Shown: positions 6,021 through 13,315, counted from the first letter of the stretch. The stretch is DNA of 13,315 nucleotides from an uncultured Planctomycetaceae bacterium (GCA_947307005.1 CAMZHY010000046.1:1-13315); one strand, 5' to 3'. Numbers and translations: made by a program. The notes: generated from the sequence alone by a model not told the origin.

Positions 6021-7433
6021 ATGAAGCGATTCGCTTGTGTTTTCAGCGTTTTGACATGCGTCGCGTCGGCGGTTTGCGCGCTTGTCGCGACCGTCGCTTT
6101 GACTTCGGCGGTCGCGGCGAACGAGCCGACGCCGCGTTGGAAACTTGTCGAACGCGAGGACGTTTCCGACGTTTGGAACGGCGTGACCGTCGGGTTCAAG
6201 TTTTTGGCGCGTCCGGACGCGGTCTACGTTGGGTTCTATTCTTACGATCAAACAATGACGATAGGTCGTCGCGCCTTCGACGGCGACGGGTGGGAGTTCA
6301 AAAAGTTGCCGACGAAGATCGGCTGGGACTCGCATAACTACGTCGAAATGACCTTCGATTCCGACGGCTTCCTGCACGTGACGGGAAATATGCACGCGGT
6401 TCCCCTGATCTATTTTCGCGCGACGAAACCGAACGATATTTCGACGCTCGAGCGCGTCGCGAGCATGACGGGCGAGCGCGAGGCGCGCGTTACGTACCCG
6501 AATTTTATGCGCGATAAAGAGGGGCGGCTCCTCTTTACGTATCGCGACGGCGGCAGCGGGAACGGCGATCAAATCTGGAACGTCTACGACGAAAAGACAA
6601 AGTCGTGGTCGCGCCTTCTCGATAAGCCGCTTTTCGACGGCAAAGGCGCGATGAACGCTTATTTCACGCGTCCGACGCTCGGGAAAGACGGATTTTTTCA
6701 CGTCGCGTGGGTTTGGCGCGACACGCCCGACTGCGCGACGAATCACGACCTTTCCTACGCTCGTTCTCCCGATCTGATTCATTGGGAGAATTCAAAGGGC
6801 GAGCGAATCGAACTGCCGATAACGCTCGAGAAGGGCGAAATCGTCGCGCCGATTCCCTCCGGCGGCGGGCTCCTCAACCCGCTGATTCGTCTCAGCTTAG
6901 ATCAGGAAGGGCTCCCGGTTCTGACCTACACGAAATACGACGACGACGGAAACCTCCAAATCTGGAACGCGCGTTCCGAGAAGGGCGGCTGGAATAAAGT
7001 CCAATGCACTTCGTGGGAACTGCCGTGGCGCTTTTCCGGCGGCGGATCCATTCGCTACGAGCTTACCTTCAGCGGCGTTTCCGTCGTTTCGCCGACGAAG
7101 TTGTCGCTTCGATACGAACTCGTCGAACAGAAAAAAAGCGGCGTCGTTTATCTCGACGCCGAAACGCTTAAACCTACCGATCCGCCCGCGCCGACGCCCG
7201 GCGCGGACGCGGTCAGACGCCCTGAATACGCGCAAGAGATTGCGACGGAATTGAATCGCGTCGAAAGCGACGACGCGCGGCTTCTACCAAGATCGCATAC
7301 CCTGTCGGTCGACGGCGACCGCTGGGTGTTCCGTTGGGAAGCTCCGGCGCCGAATCGCGACAGACCTCAACCCGACGGACCTCCGCAACCCACGAGGCTG
7401 CGCGTTTTTAAATTTACCCCTGAAGGAGAATGA
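6021..7433 (+). CDS. exported BNR_4-type beta-propeller protein, ulvan-lyase-like (PL24/PL25-like active site)
   Basis: This 470-residue protein has a Sec signal peptide (about 1-33, cut near AVAANE) followed by a propeller of the BNR_4 type. Typical stretches are RRAFDGDGW (83-91), WDSHNYVEM (102-110), VTGNMHAVPL (120-129), RVTYPNF (156-162), FTYRDGGSG (172-180), GKGAMNAYFTRP (208-219) and NHDLSYARSPDLIHW (241-255). H105, H125, Y159 and R175 match in kind and spacing (20 between the histidines, 16 between Tyr and Arg) the residues I recall for PL25 ulvan lyase. This suggests cleavage of a uronic-acid polysaccharide by beta-elimination, but many BNR_4 proteins have no tested activity. It lies 39 bp after the lactonase in the same operon. 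The proline-rich tail (387-393 and 442-457) sits around a last propeller-like strand. Confidence 0.72.
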   Translation: MKRFACVFSVLTCVASAVCALVATVALTSAVAANEPTPRWKLVEREDVSDVWNGVTVGFKFLARPDAVYVGFYSYDQTMTIGRRAFDGDGWEFKKLPTKIGWDSHNYVEMTFDSDGFLHVTGNMHAVPLIYFRATKPNDISTLERVASMTGEREARVTYPNFMRDKEGRLLFTYRDGGSGNGDQIWNVYDEKTKSWSRLLDKPLFDGKGAMNAYFTRPTLGKDGFFHVAWVWRDTPDCATNHDLSYARSPDLIHWENSKGERIELPITLEKGEIVAPIPSGGGLLNPLIRLSLDQEGLPVLTYTKYDDDGNLQIWNARSEKGGWNKVQCTSWELPWRFSGGGSIRYELTFSGVSVVSPTKLSLRYELVEQKKSGVVYLDAETLKPTDPPAPTPGADAVRRPEYAQEIATELNRVESDDARLLPRSHTLSVDGDRWVFRWEAPAPNRDRPQPDGPPQPTRLRVFKFTPEGE

Positions 7434-7437
7434 AAAC

Positions 7438-7791
7438 ATGAAACTCACCACAGGAAAATTTGTCTCCGAAATCAAGAAAATCGAACAGTTGTTGGTTAGG
7501 AACTTCGACGCGGACGAGAACGATTCGTTTACTTCGATGATCGTCCAAATTCAGAAGCAGGTTCCCAAAGGCGTCAACGAGAAGCTTTCGTTTCTCGCGA
7601 GTCTCTACGAACGCGCCCAGAGAGGGGAGAAACTCGAACCCGCCGATTTGAAACAGGCTGGGTTCTGGGTCGACGCGGTGTGGCCGTACGTTTCCAACGG
7701 CGCTCCGCGCGTTTCGCGCTTGGGTTCTCGCCTCGCTTGGGTCGTCGTCGCGATCATCGTCGCCGCCCTCGCGTACCATTTCCTCCATTGA
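7438..7791 (+). CDS. small tail-anchored membrane protein of unknown function
   Basis: This 117-residue protein is not recognised as a named family. Residues 1-95 are soluble and largely helical-looking, with charged stretches (SEIKKIEQLL, ENDSFTSMIVQIQKQ, LYERAQRGEKLEPADLKQ). The C-terminus is one hydrophobic helix, about 97-115 (LAWVVVAIIVAALAYHF), ending two residues later, with no N-terminal signal. This is the layout of a C-tail-anchored inner-membrane protein with its body in the cytoplasm. AAGGAG (7423-7428) lies 9 nt before ATG, and only 4 bp separate it from the preceding stop, so translation is probably coupled to the BNR gene. The next gene follows after 29 bp. Confidence 0.75.
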   Translation: MKLTTGKFVSEIKKIEQLLVRNFDADENDSFTSMIVQIQKQVPKGVNEKLSFLASLYERAQRGEKLEPADLKQAGFWVDAVWPYVSNGAPRVSRLGSRLAWVVVAIIVAALAYHFLH

Positions 7792-7820
7792 GTCTGGACG
7801 CGCCCCTTGGCGCCGCCGTT

Positions 7821-9152
7821 ATGTCGAATCAATTGAATTCCGATGAGGCGCGAGAATTCCTTCGCGCCTCGGGTCTTGTCTTTTACGACGATTTCTTGGT
7901 CGATCTTCCGTCGGGAACGCAGAATTCTCCTTCGCAGATTTCTTCGTCGTCTCCGACTGATGAAGAAAAACGACGGGAACTTGCCCGACTTAGAGACCTT
8001 GCGGCTTCGACCTCCTCGGAGGACGGTCCCGTCTTTCTCGGCGCCGACGACTACGATCATCAGGCGCCTCTTTCCGTCGATCGACTCGCGTCGCAACTCG
8101 AATTTCACCGCGCGAGCGCCGAAGGTCATGAAGAGCTTTCCGACGAGCTCTGCAAGGCGGTCTTCCTGTTTCAAGAAAAGGTCTGTCGTCTTTCCGGAAT
8201 GGCGTCGGCGAACGTTTCGCTCTATCGAGGCGGCTCGGCGCTCGGACGCGCGTGTCTTTGCGCGATCGAGGCGACGGGGCGCGGGCTGATTGTCGTTCCG
8301 GGAACGGCGTCGCCCGAGGCTTTGTCGCGACTGGACGCGTACGCGCGCGCCGGGGCGTTCGAACTGCGGGTCGTCCCCAGTCGCGCCGGGCTAACCGATC
8401 TCGACGCTCTTCGTCAAACGTTGGACGAAGAAGGAGATCGGATCGCCGCCGTCGTCGCGCCCTATCCGAATTTCTACGGCTGCCTTGAGCGCGTCGGACG
8501 GATTGCGGAGGCGACGCGCGCCGTCGGGGCGCTCTTCGTGATGGCGGTCGATCCCGTCGCGCTTGCGATTCTTCGTCCTCCTGCGGACTGGGGCGCGGAC
8601 CTCGTCGCCAGCGACGTTCACGCGGTTCCGGCGCGGCGTGAAAAGGGGGACGTTCGACTCGGATTCGTCGCGGCGTCGCGGATCTTCCTCGAGAACGCGC
8701 CGCCGACCCTCGCGCGACGCGTCAAAGCGCCGTCGGGCGATTGGGAGCTTTGTCTTGCGCGCGATTTCGGACGCGGCGTTCGACCAACGGAGACGATCGG
8801 CGCCCGCGCGCTGGACCCTTTGCGGTCGCTCGTTCATCTCGCCTACGCGGACGATCGCGCCCTTCGTCGCGCCGCGAAAATATCGCGCGAACGCGCGCTG
8901 TACGCGCATGACGCGCTCGCGAAGGCGGGGTTTGAGTTTCTCTACGACGCGCCGTTTTTACGCGAATTCGCCGTTAAAGTCGCCGATCCCGCCGGGACGC
9001 TCGCCTATCTCGAAAAGTGGGGCGTCGTCGGCGGATATAAACTCGACGACGGTCTTCTGCTCGCCTTTACCGAGAAACGCGGCCCGGAGGAAATCGAGGA
9101 GCTTGTGTACTTTATGGTCGAATATCGAGATCGCGCGGGGCGCGCCGATTAA
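7821..9152 (+). CDS. gcvPA: divergent glycine dehydrogenase (decarboxylating) subunit 1-like protein
   Basis: This 443-residue protein has the normal length of GcvPA, the half of glycine-cleavage P-protein that pairs with PLP-binding GcvPB. Recognisable family traits are FLGADDYDHQAP (72-83), LFQEKVCRLSGMASANVSLYRG split over 116-137, RGLIVVPGTASPE, VVAPYPNFYGCLE (211-223) and WGADLVAS (257-264). Other hallmarks are eroded: the YTPYQ-E-SQG segment is RASAEGHEELS (97-107), and the GGP…GFFA loop is PARREKGDVRLGFVAA (270-285). The region that normally reads MPGR…QTREQHIRREKATSNICT is largely different. It may be a fast-evolving but working subunit or a paralogue with another role. Start 7821 gives family-like length; the frame extends upstream to a GTG inside the preceding gene, and no clear Shine-Dalgarno is seen. 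No gcvPB, gcvT or gcvH lies nearby. Confidence 0.68.
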   Translation: MSNQLNSDEAREFLRASGLVFYDDFLVDLPSGTQNSPSQISSSSPTDEEKRRELARLRDLAASTSSEDGPVFLGADDYDHQAPLSVDRLASQLEFHRASAEGHEELSDELCKAVFLFQEKVCRLSGMASANVSLYRGGSALGRACLCAIEATGRGLIVVPGTASPEALSRLDAYARAGAFELRVVPSRAGLTDLDALRQTLDEEGDRIAAVVAPYPNFYGCLERVGRIAEATRAVGALFVMAVDPVALAILRPPADWGADLVASDVHAVPARREKGDVRLGFVAASRIFLENAPPTLARRVKAPSGDWELCLARDFGRGVRPTETIGARALDPLRSLVHLAYADDRALRRAAKISRERALYAHDALAKAGFEFLYDAPFLREFAVKVADPAGTLAYLEKWGVVGGYKLDDGLLLAFTEKRGPEEIEELVYFMVEYRDRAGRAD

Positions 9153-9178
9153 TCGCGCGCTTTGGCAAAGGAACGCTT

Positions 9179-9868
9179 ATGAACGTACAGACAGATCGAC
9201 AGGGAGGCGCCGTCGCGGTCGCCTTTGATATGGACGGGCTCATCTTCGAAACGGAGTCAGTCTACTGGAAATCGGCGGTCGTTCTCTTGGGACGACGGGG
9301 ATGCGAGTACACCCAAGAGTTATGCGACGCCACGATGGGACGAACGCCCGAGTTTACGTTTAAACTCTTTATCGAACGCTGTTCCCTTACGGAAGATTGG
9401 CGAGCGCTCCAGCGCGAATCGGAAGATATTTTCATCGAGCTCCTCAAAGACGGTTACGAAACGCAACCGGGAGTTCTCGAACTTCTTGATATTCTTGAAA
9501 AACGCAATATTCCGCGCGCCGTCTGCACGTCCAGCGCGCGGCGCGTCGTCTCTGAAGTTCTTAAAAAGGACGGAATAGGCGAACGTTTCGATTTCGTCCT
9601 CACGAGCGACGACATAACGCGCGGCAAGCCCGATCCGCAGGTTTATCAGAAAGCGGCGGCGCGGTTCGGGGTCGCGCCCGGCGAGATGCTCGTCTTGGAG
9701 GACAGCGGCGCGGGCTCGGCGGCGGCGTTCGCCGCTGGATCGCCGTGTTGCATGCTTCGCGCGGCGCATAATATTAACGCGGATTTCTCTCGCGCCGTCG
9801 CGGTCGTTGAGCGGCTCGACGCGCCCGAGGTCGTCGCGCTCCTCGCGCCCTCCGGCGCGCGACGCTAG
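9179..9868 (+). CDS. HAD-superfamily (subfamily IA) hydrolase, beta-phosphoglucomutase/phosphatase-like
   Basis: This 229-residue protein has all four HAD motifs: I, DMDGLIFETE (D17 nucleophile, D19 acid/base); II, CTSS (S118 region); III, K150 in RGKPDP; IV, LEDS (E174, D175). The helical cap lies between about 25 and 95, as in type IA enzymes such as beta-phosphoglucomutase, phosphoglycolate phosphatase and sugar-phosphate phosphatases. Motif I ends ETE where DTE or DSE is usual, a mild change. It is cytoplasmic, with no signal sequence. AAAGGA (9167-9172) precedes ATG by 6 nt, and 26 bp separate it from the gcvPA-like stop, so it probably ends that transcript. Exact substrate cannot be told; a phosphosugar is the usual guess for this group. 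Confidence 0.85.
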   Translation: MNVQTDRQGGAVAVAFDMDGLIFETESVYWKSAVVLLGRRGCEYTQELCDATMGRTPEFTFKLFIERCSLTEDWRALQRESEDIFIELLKDGYETQPGVLELLDILEKRNIPRAVCTSSARRVVSEVLKKDGIGERFDFVLTSDDITRGKPDPQVYQKAAARFGVAPGEMLVLEDSGAGSAAAFAAGSPCCMLRAAHNINADFSRAVAVVERLDAPEVVALLAPSGARR

Positions 9869-9883
9869 CGAGGACCTCGCCCG

Positions 9884-9912
9884 TTGACGAAGACGGTTAA
9901 ATCCCTTACAAT
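9884..9912 (+). promoter_or_regulatory. sigma70-type promoter for trkA
   Basis: TTGACG (9884-9889) and TACAAT (9907-9912) are separated by exactly 17 nt, a near-consensus promoter in the 88-bp gap after the HAD gene. Transcription would start near 9919, about 38 nt before the chosen trkA ATG at 9957. Confidence 0.7.
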
Positions 9913-9945
9913 CGAGCCGATCCTGGCCGTTAGGGTCGAGACGTT

Positions 9946-9950
9946 GGAGG
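9946..9950 (+). promoter_or_regulatory. Shine-Dalgarno deciding the trkA start
   Basis: GGAGG directly abuts an ATG at 9951 (no spacing) and lies 6 nt before the in-frame ATG at 9957. Only the second is at a workable distance, so translation most likely begins with MQTLVLGGG. Confidence 0.7.
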
Positions 9951-9956
9951 ATGACG

Positions 9957-11300
9957 ATGCAGACGCTTGTTTTAGGCGGGGGAACCGTCGGCGGGTATAT
10001 TGCGAAGCGATTGAGCGAACAGGGGCACGACGTTACGGTCGTCGAATGTCGCAACGACGTTTGTCGCGAACTTGACCAGAACGACGTTCGCGTGATTTGC
10101 GGGGACGCGTTGAAGGCGAGCGTTCTTTTCCAAGCGGGCGCGACGACGGCGGACGTGTGTTTTGCGTTCACGAGCAGCGACGAAGCCAATCTCTTGGCGG
10201 GAAGCGTTGCGCGAGGAATGGGAACGCGACGAGTCGCGGCGCGCGTCAATTCGATCGCGTATCGCGACTTCGCGTCCTTTGACTACCGGCGTCATTTTCT
10301 CATCGACCGATTCTTTACCCAAGATTACCTGACCGCCGTCGAACTGGCGCGCCGCATTCGCGAACCGGGCTCGATGATTATCGAGCATTTTGCGAGCGGC
10401 GAACTCGAATTGCAGGACGTGCTCATCACGCGCGAGTCGTCCCTTACCGGCAAGCCCCTTTCGACGCTCAAGCTTCCGCGCGACGTTCGGGTCGGCGCGA
10501 TCACGCGGGACGGCGTTTCGCACATCGCGACGGCGGACGATCAGATCGAACTCGGCGATCGCGTCGCGCTTATGGGCGCCCGAACGCAGGTTGAGAAAAT
10601 CAAAAAGGAACTCAAGACCGGCTCCGTTCGCAACCAATACGTCATGATTGCCGGCGGCGGCGAGACGGGCGCCAATATCGCGCGAGTTCTATGTCGTCGC
10701 GGGTACGACGTTAAGATTTTTGAGCGCAATCTGGAACGCTGCAAGCAACTTGCGTTTCAGTTTGGCGACACGGCGACGATTGTTCACGGCGACAGTCGTC
10801 GGAAGTCAATTTTAGACGAGCAGGACGCGGGCAAGGCGGACTTCTTCCTCGGTTGCACGGGCGACGACGAGTATAACATCATGGCGTGCGTCGAGGCGCG
10901 CGACCTCGGCGCGAAAGCGTGTATTTCCGTGATCCGTCACGGAGACTATGCGGGCGTCGTCGAAAAGCTCAATTTCACGGAAGCGGTGAGTCCTTACGAA
11001 GTCATGGCGCGTCAGGCGGATGGCTTTATGCACGCGGGCGCGCTCGTTTTTCGGAATTCCACGATCCTGAACGGGCCGGCGGACGTCGTCGAGATCGAGG
11101 TCGGCGATAATTCGGAGGCGACGCGCGTGACGCTGCGCGAATTAAAACTGCCTCGTCCGACCTTGCTCGCGTCCGTCATTCGCGACAATCAGGTCGTCAT
11201 GCCGCACGCGGAGTTCATTTTTGAAAGGGGAGACGTCGTCGTCGGCTTGACCGACGCGCCCAACGTCCCCGATCTCGTCAAGCTGTTTGAAGCGTCGTAA
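9957..11300 (+). CDS. trkA: Trk potassium uptake regulatory subunit TrkA
   Basis: This 447-residue protein is a cytoplasmic nucleotide-binding protein that gates the TrkH/TrkG potassium channel. It has the full double arrangement of the family: RCK_N 1 (LGGGTVGGYIAKRL, 6-19; acidic E30 at the end of the second strand, suiting NAD(H)), TrkA_C 1 (about 140-220), RCK_N 2 (IAGGGETGANIARVL, 231-245; E256) and TrkA_C 2 (about 370-447). Length and motif spacing are normal and nothing looks broken. It has its own promoter and a good GGAGG site. No trkH or ktr-type membrane subunit is in the window, so the channel partner must be elsewhere. The TPR lipoprotein follows 71 bp later, possibly on the same transcript; no clear terminator separates them. 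Confidence 0.93.
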   Translation: MQTLVLGGGTVGGYIAKRLSEQGHDVTVVECRNDVCRELDQNDVRVICGDALKASVLFQAGATTADVCFAFTSSDEANLLAGSVARGMGTRRVAARVNSIAYRDFASFDYRRHFLIDRFFTQDYLTAVELARRIREPGSMIIEHFASGELELQDVLITRESSLTGKPLSTLKLPRDVRVGAITRDGVSHIATADDQIELGDRVALMGARTQVEKIKKELKTGSVRNQYVMIAGGGETGANIARVLCRRGYDVKIFERNLERCKQLAFQFGDTATIVHGDSRRKSILDEQDAGKADFFLGCTGDDEYNIMACVEARDLGAKACISVIRHGDYAGVVEKLNFTEAVSPYEVMARQADGFMHAGALVFRNSTILNGPADVVEIEVGDNSEATRVTLRELKLPRPTLLASVIRDNQVVMPHAEFIFERGDVVVGLTDAPNVPDLVKLFEAS

Positions 11301-11371
11301 CCCGCGTCCTAAGAATACAGGAAACGTTTTGCCGACCCCGTAGAGCCGCACGGTTGCGGAGGGAGCCTTTT

Positions 11372-12310
11372 ATGGAAAGAAGAAGCTTTTGGATCGTCGT
11401 TCTTACCATTGCGCTGACGCCGTCGTTTCTCGTCGGATGTTCCGACTCGCGTCGCCAAGCGGCGAATTACGCCATGACGGGAATGGAACGACTTCAAGAA
11501 AACGACCTCGACGAAGCGACCGCTTGTTTTCAGAAGGCTCTCGAGATCAATTCCAATATAGCCGCGCCTTACGCAGGACTCGGCGAAATCGCGCTCCGCG
11601 GCTACGATTACGCGGAAGCGGAGCGTTGTTTCGACAAGGCGCTTGCGATCGATCCTCGCCTCGTTGCGGCGCTGTGCGGGCGCGGCGAGGCGCGGCTCGG
11701 ACTCCGGAAGTTTGACGACGCCGTCAAGGACTTCGACGCGACTCTTGCGGTCGATCCTTATCGCATCGCGGCGCTCGGCGGACGCGGCTACGCCTACGCG
11801 AACGTCGGTCGTCTCGACGAGGCGTTGGAAGATTTGAACCGCTGCGTCGAGGAGGAGCCGACGAATCCGAACTACTACGTCAATCGCGGGCTCCTGCGTC
11901 AGAAGCGACAGGAGTATTCGCAGGCGCTCGCCGATTTGACGAAGGCGAGCGAACTCGACGCGCTCAATCCGATGATCTACGTCACGCGCGCTCGCGTCTA
12001 CGAAAGTTCCGGCGATTGGGACGCGGCGCTCGTCGACTTCAATAAGGCGCTGGAAATCGATCCGCAACTCTCCGCCGCCTACAAGTATCGCGGGCTCCAT
12101 TTTAAAGGACTCGGCGATTGGGGGAACGCGCTCATGGACCTTTCGCGCGCGATCGAAATCAACGCGACCGACGCCGACGTCTATTTTGAGCGCGCCGGCG
12201 TTCTGAACCAGCTGGGGCGCAAAGAGGAGGCGGAAGCCGACCTCGCGAAGGTTGACGAACTCAATCCCGCGATTCGCGGCGGCGCCGTCAAGTCTTCGCC
12301 GACGGAATGA
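11372..12310 (+). CDS. TPR-repeat lipoprotein
   Basis: This 312-residue protein starts with a lipoprotein signal: basic MERRSF, a hydrophobic core, and lipobox LVGC with the lipidated cysteine at 23 followed by SDS. The rest is eight back-to-back 34-residue tetratricopeptide repeats, from about residue 31 to 300, each ending in a turn such as LEINSN, LAIDPR, LAVDPY, LEIDPQ or IEINAT. It is probably anchored on the outer face of a membrane, where TPRs serve as a protein-binding scaffold; the partner cannot be told. The start at 11372 is preferred to an earlier in-frame codon at 11354 because GGAGGGAG (11358-11365) lies just upstream and the product then begins with a proper signal. recG follows after 50 bp. 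Confidence 0.88.
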   Translation: MERRSFWIVVLTIALTPSFLVGCSDSRRQAANYAMTGMERLQENDLDEATACFQKALEINSNIAAPYAGLGEIALRGYDYAEAERCFDKALAIDPRLVAALCGRGEARLGLRKFDDAVKDFDATLAVDPYRIAALGGRGYAYANVGRLDEALEDLNRCVEEEPTNPNYYVNRGLLRQKRQEYSQALADLTKASELDALNPMIYVTRARVYESSGDWDAALVDFNKALEIDPQLSAAYKYRGLHFKGLGDWGNALMDLSRAIEINATDADVYFERAGVLNQLGRKEEAEADLAKVDELNPAIRGGAVKSSPTE

Positions 12311-12360
12311 CGCCCTTTTGACAAGTTTCGACGTCCTCAACGTCTTAAAATCTTACAGCC

Positions 12361-13315
12361 ATGCAGACAAACAGCGGAACGCCGACGAGCGGCGACGCGG
12401 ACGAACCTCTCAAAAGAGACGACGGCGCAAGCGCTAACGCCCCCGCGGCCGACGGCGCTGCGCGACGAGAACTCTTGACGCTTCCCGTCGCTCGGATGAA
12501 GGGCGTCGGCTCCGCGCGCGCGGAGCTTATGGCGAAGCTGGGAATCCGACGCGCTTACGATCTGCTCTTCTACTTTCCTCGCGATTATCTCGAGGTCGTC
12601 CTTCGCCGCGACGCGACCGCGCTTACCGACGACGCCGTTCAGTCGATCGCGGGCGAAATTCTCAGTTTTAGCGTTCGGCGAACGCGGCGCGGACCTATCG
12701 TCACTCTCAATGTCGACGTCAAAGGGGACGTCGTTCAAGCGATCTGGTTCAACATGCCCTACGTCGCGAACCCGTTTCGGCAGGGACGACCGCTCATTCT
12801 CACGGGCAAGCCGAAAAGGAATCAAGGGTTCTGGCAGTTTTCGCACCCGAAGCTCACTTATCTCGACACGGGACTCGACGTCCCATGGAGCGCGGACGGC
12901 GCCTCCCCCGAGATTGAAGAGAAATTCGTTCTGCCCGTCTATTCGCTGACGGAAGGGCTGACGCAGGCGCAGTTGCAACGCGCCGTTCGCGGGGCGTTGG
13001 AAACGCTCCCCGATTATCTTCCCGAGGCGCTTCCCGAGAGTTTGCGTCAGAAGCGCGAGCTTGCGCCGATCGCGGAGGCGATTCGGCTGATTCATTATCC
13101 TTCGTCTCCGGAAGAGGCGGAATACGCGCGGCGACGGTTCGCGTATCAGGAACTGCTCGTGCTGCAGCTGGCGCTCGCGCTCTGCCGCGCGAGACGCCGC
13201 GTCAATCTCAAAGCGCCGGAGCTGCCCGGCTCCGTCAAGATTGATTCAAGAATCCGCAAGCTCTTTCCCTTCGAATTCACTTCCGCGCAGAATTCCGCGA
13301 TCGGAGAGATTTCTG
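12361..13315 (+). CDS. recG: ATP-dependent DNA helicase RecG, N-terminal part (runs off right edge)
   Basis: The frame is open from ATG 12361 to the window end (318 codons). After a non-conserved, Ala/Asp-rich tail of about 38 residues come RecG wedge-domain hallmarks: MKGVGSARAELMAKLGI (46-62) and LLFYFPRDYLE (68-78). These are followed by the OB-fold region (GEILSFSVRRTRRG), LPVYSLTEGLTQAQL, RLIHYPSSPEEAEYARRRFAYQELL and, at the edge, FPFEFTSAQNSAIGEI, which in the family comes just before the Walker A motif. The motor domains lie outside the window. RecG remodels stalled replication forks and Holliday junctions in the cytoplasm. No Shine-Dalgarno is visible before the ATG, but the product length before the wedge domain is plausible. 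A TTGACA at 12318-12323 has no good -10 partner. Confidence 0.9.
   Translation, partial: MQTNSGTPTSGDADEPLKRDDGASANAPAADGAARRELLTLPVARMKGVGSARAELMAKLGIRRAYDLLFYFPRDYLEVVLRRDATALTDDAVQSIAGEILSFSVRRTRRGPIVTLNVDVKGDVVQAIWFNMPYVANPFRQGRPLILTGKPKRNQGFWQFSHPKLTYLDTGLDVPWSADGASPEIEEKFVLPVYSLTEGLTQAQLQRAVRGALETLPDYLPEALPESLRQKRELAPIAEAIRLIHYPSSPEEAEYARRRFAYQELLVLQLALALCRARRRVNLKAPELPGSVKIDSRIRKLFPFEFTSAQNSAIGEIS

Noticed and set aside
5055..6782. A 575-codon open frame on the minus strand opposite the lactonase and the BNR protein
   Set aside because: Its translation is Arg/Val/Asp-rich with no recognisable domain and it spans two well-supported genes and their gap. It follows from the GAC/CGTC-rich codon use of the sense genes, which keeps stops rare in one antisense frame.
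9868..9880. Short inverted repeat GCGAG-GAC-CTCGC after the HAD gene
   Set aside because: It is a 5-bp stem with a 3-nt loop, overlapping the stop codon, and no T-run follows, so it is not a convincing terminator.
11346..11359. Hairpin CCGCA-CGGT-TGCGG just before the TPR lipoprotein start
   Set aside because: The stem is only 5 bp and overlaps just the first two bases of the Shine-Dalgarno; too weak to call a terminator or a translational switch.
11309..12340. A 343-codon minus-strand open frame opposite the TPR lipoprotein
   Set aside because: Its repetitive look comes from the TPR repeats on the other strand; composition is unlike a real protein.
12318..12351. Possible recG promoter: perfect TTGACA at 12318-12323 with TAAAAT at 12346-12351
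   Set aside because: The spacing is 22 nt, well beyond the normal 16-18, and no better -10 stands at 17.
1..13315. CRISPR arrays, tRNA/rRNA genes, insertion sequences, integrases or phage genes
   Set aside because: No repeated spacer-like units, no cloverleaf-like sequences in the gaps, no transposase or integrase motifs and no terminal inverted repeats were found.

Overview
The window looks like a chromosomal segment of a GC-rich Gram-negative bacterium, most plausibly a member of the Planctomycetota. The reasons are the Tat-exported Gfo/Idh/MocA oxidoreductases, an exported beta-propeller lactonase, a BNR-type propeller protein, a GYF-like/zinc-ribbon/TM2 protein, several weak Shine-Dalgarno sites, and a composition heavy in CGACG/GACGTC. 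This is inference from family content; there is no rRNA or other marker to fix the taxon. No tRNA, rRNA, CRISPR array, transposase, integrase or phage gene was seen.

Left part (1-1130): the last 42 codons of a membrane protein run off the left edge. Next comes an exported endonuclease/exonuclease/phosphatase-fold protein (210-1016). It converges on the minus-strand block and is separated from it by a strong bidirectional terminator (1046-1080).

Minus-strand block (1131-4442): read from right to left, this holds two tandem, closely related Tat-signal Gfo/Idh/MocA oxidoreductases (4442-3198, then 3168-1948) and a GYF-like/zinc-ribbon/TM2 membrane protein (1865-1131). A near-consensus promoter (TTGAAA-N17-TATAAT) stands in front of the block.

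Plus-strand block (4692-9868): divergent from the oxidoreductases across a 249-bp regulatory gap are a signal-peptide beta-propeller lactonase, a signal-peptide BNR_4-like propeller protein with a His/His/Tyr/Arg arrangement like ulvan lyases, a small tail-anchored protein, a divergent glycine dehydrogenase subunit-1-like protein and a HAD phosphatase. A second promoter (TTGATT-N17-TATCAT) faces this block. An 8-bp core, ATTTCGAG, occurs three times in the gap, and two copies touch the two promoters.

Right part (9869-13315): trkA with its own strong promoter (TTGACG-N17-TACAAT), an eight-TPR lipoprotein, and the 5' part of recG (wedge/OB domain), cut by the right edge before the helicase motor.

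The best candidate for an undescribed system is the divergent exported set: polysaccharide-lyase-like propeller, two putative exported sugar oxidoreductases and a sugar lactonase. They could form an extracytoplasmic route that cuts a polyuronide or similar glycan, oxidises a sugar to a lactone and opens the lactone. The remaining genes look like ordinary housekeeping functions.
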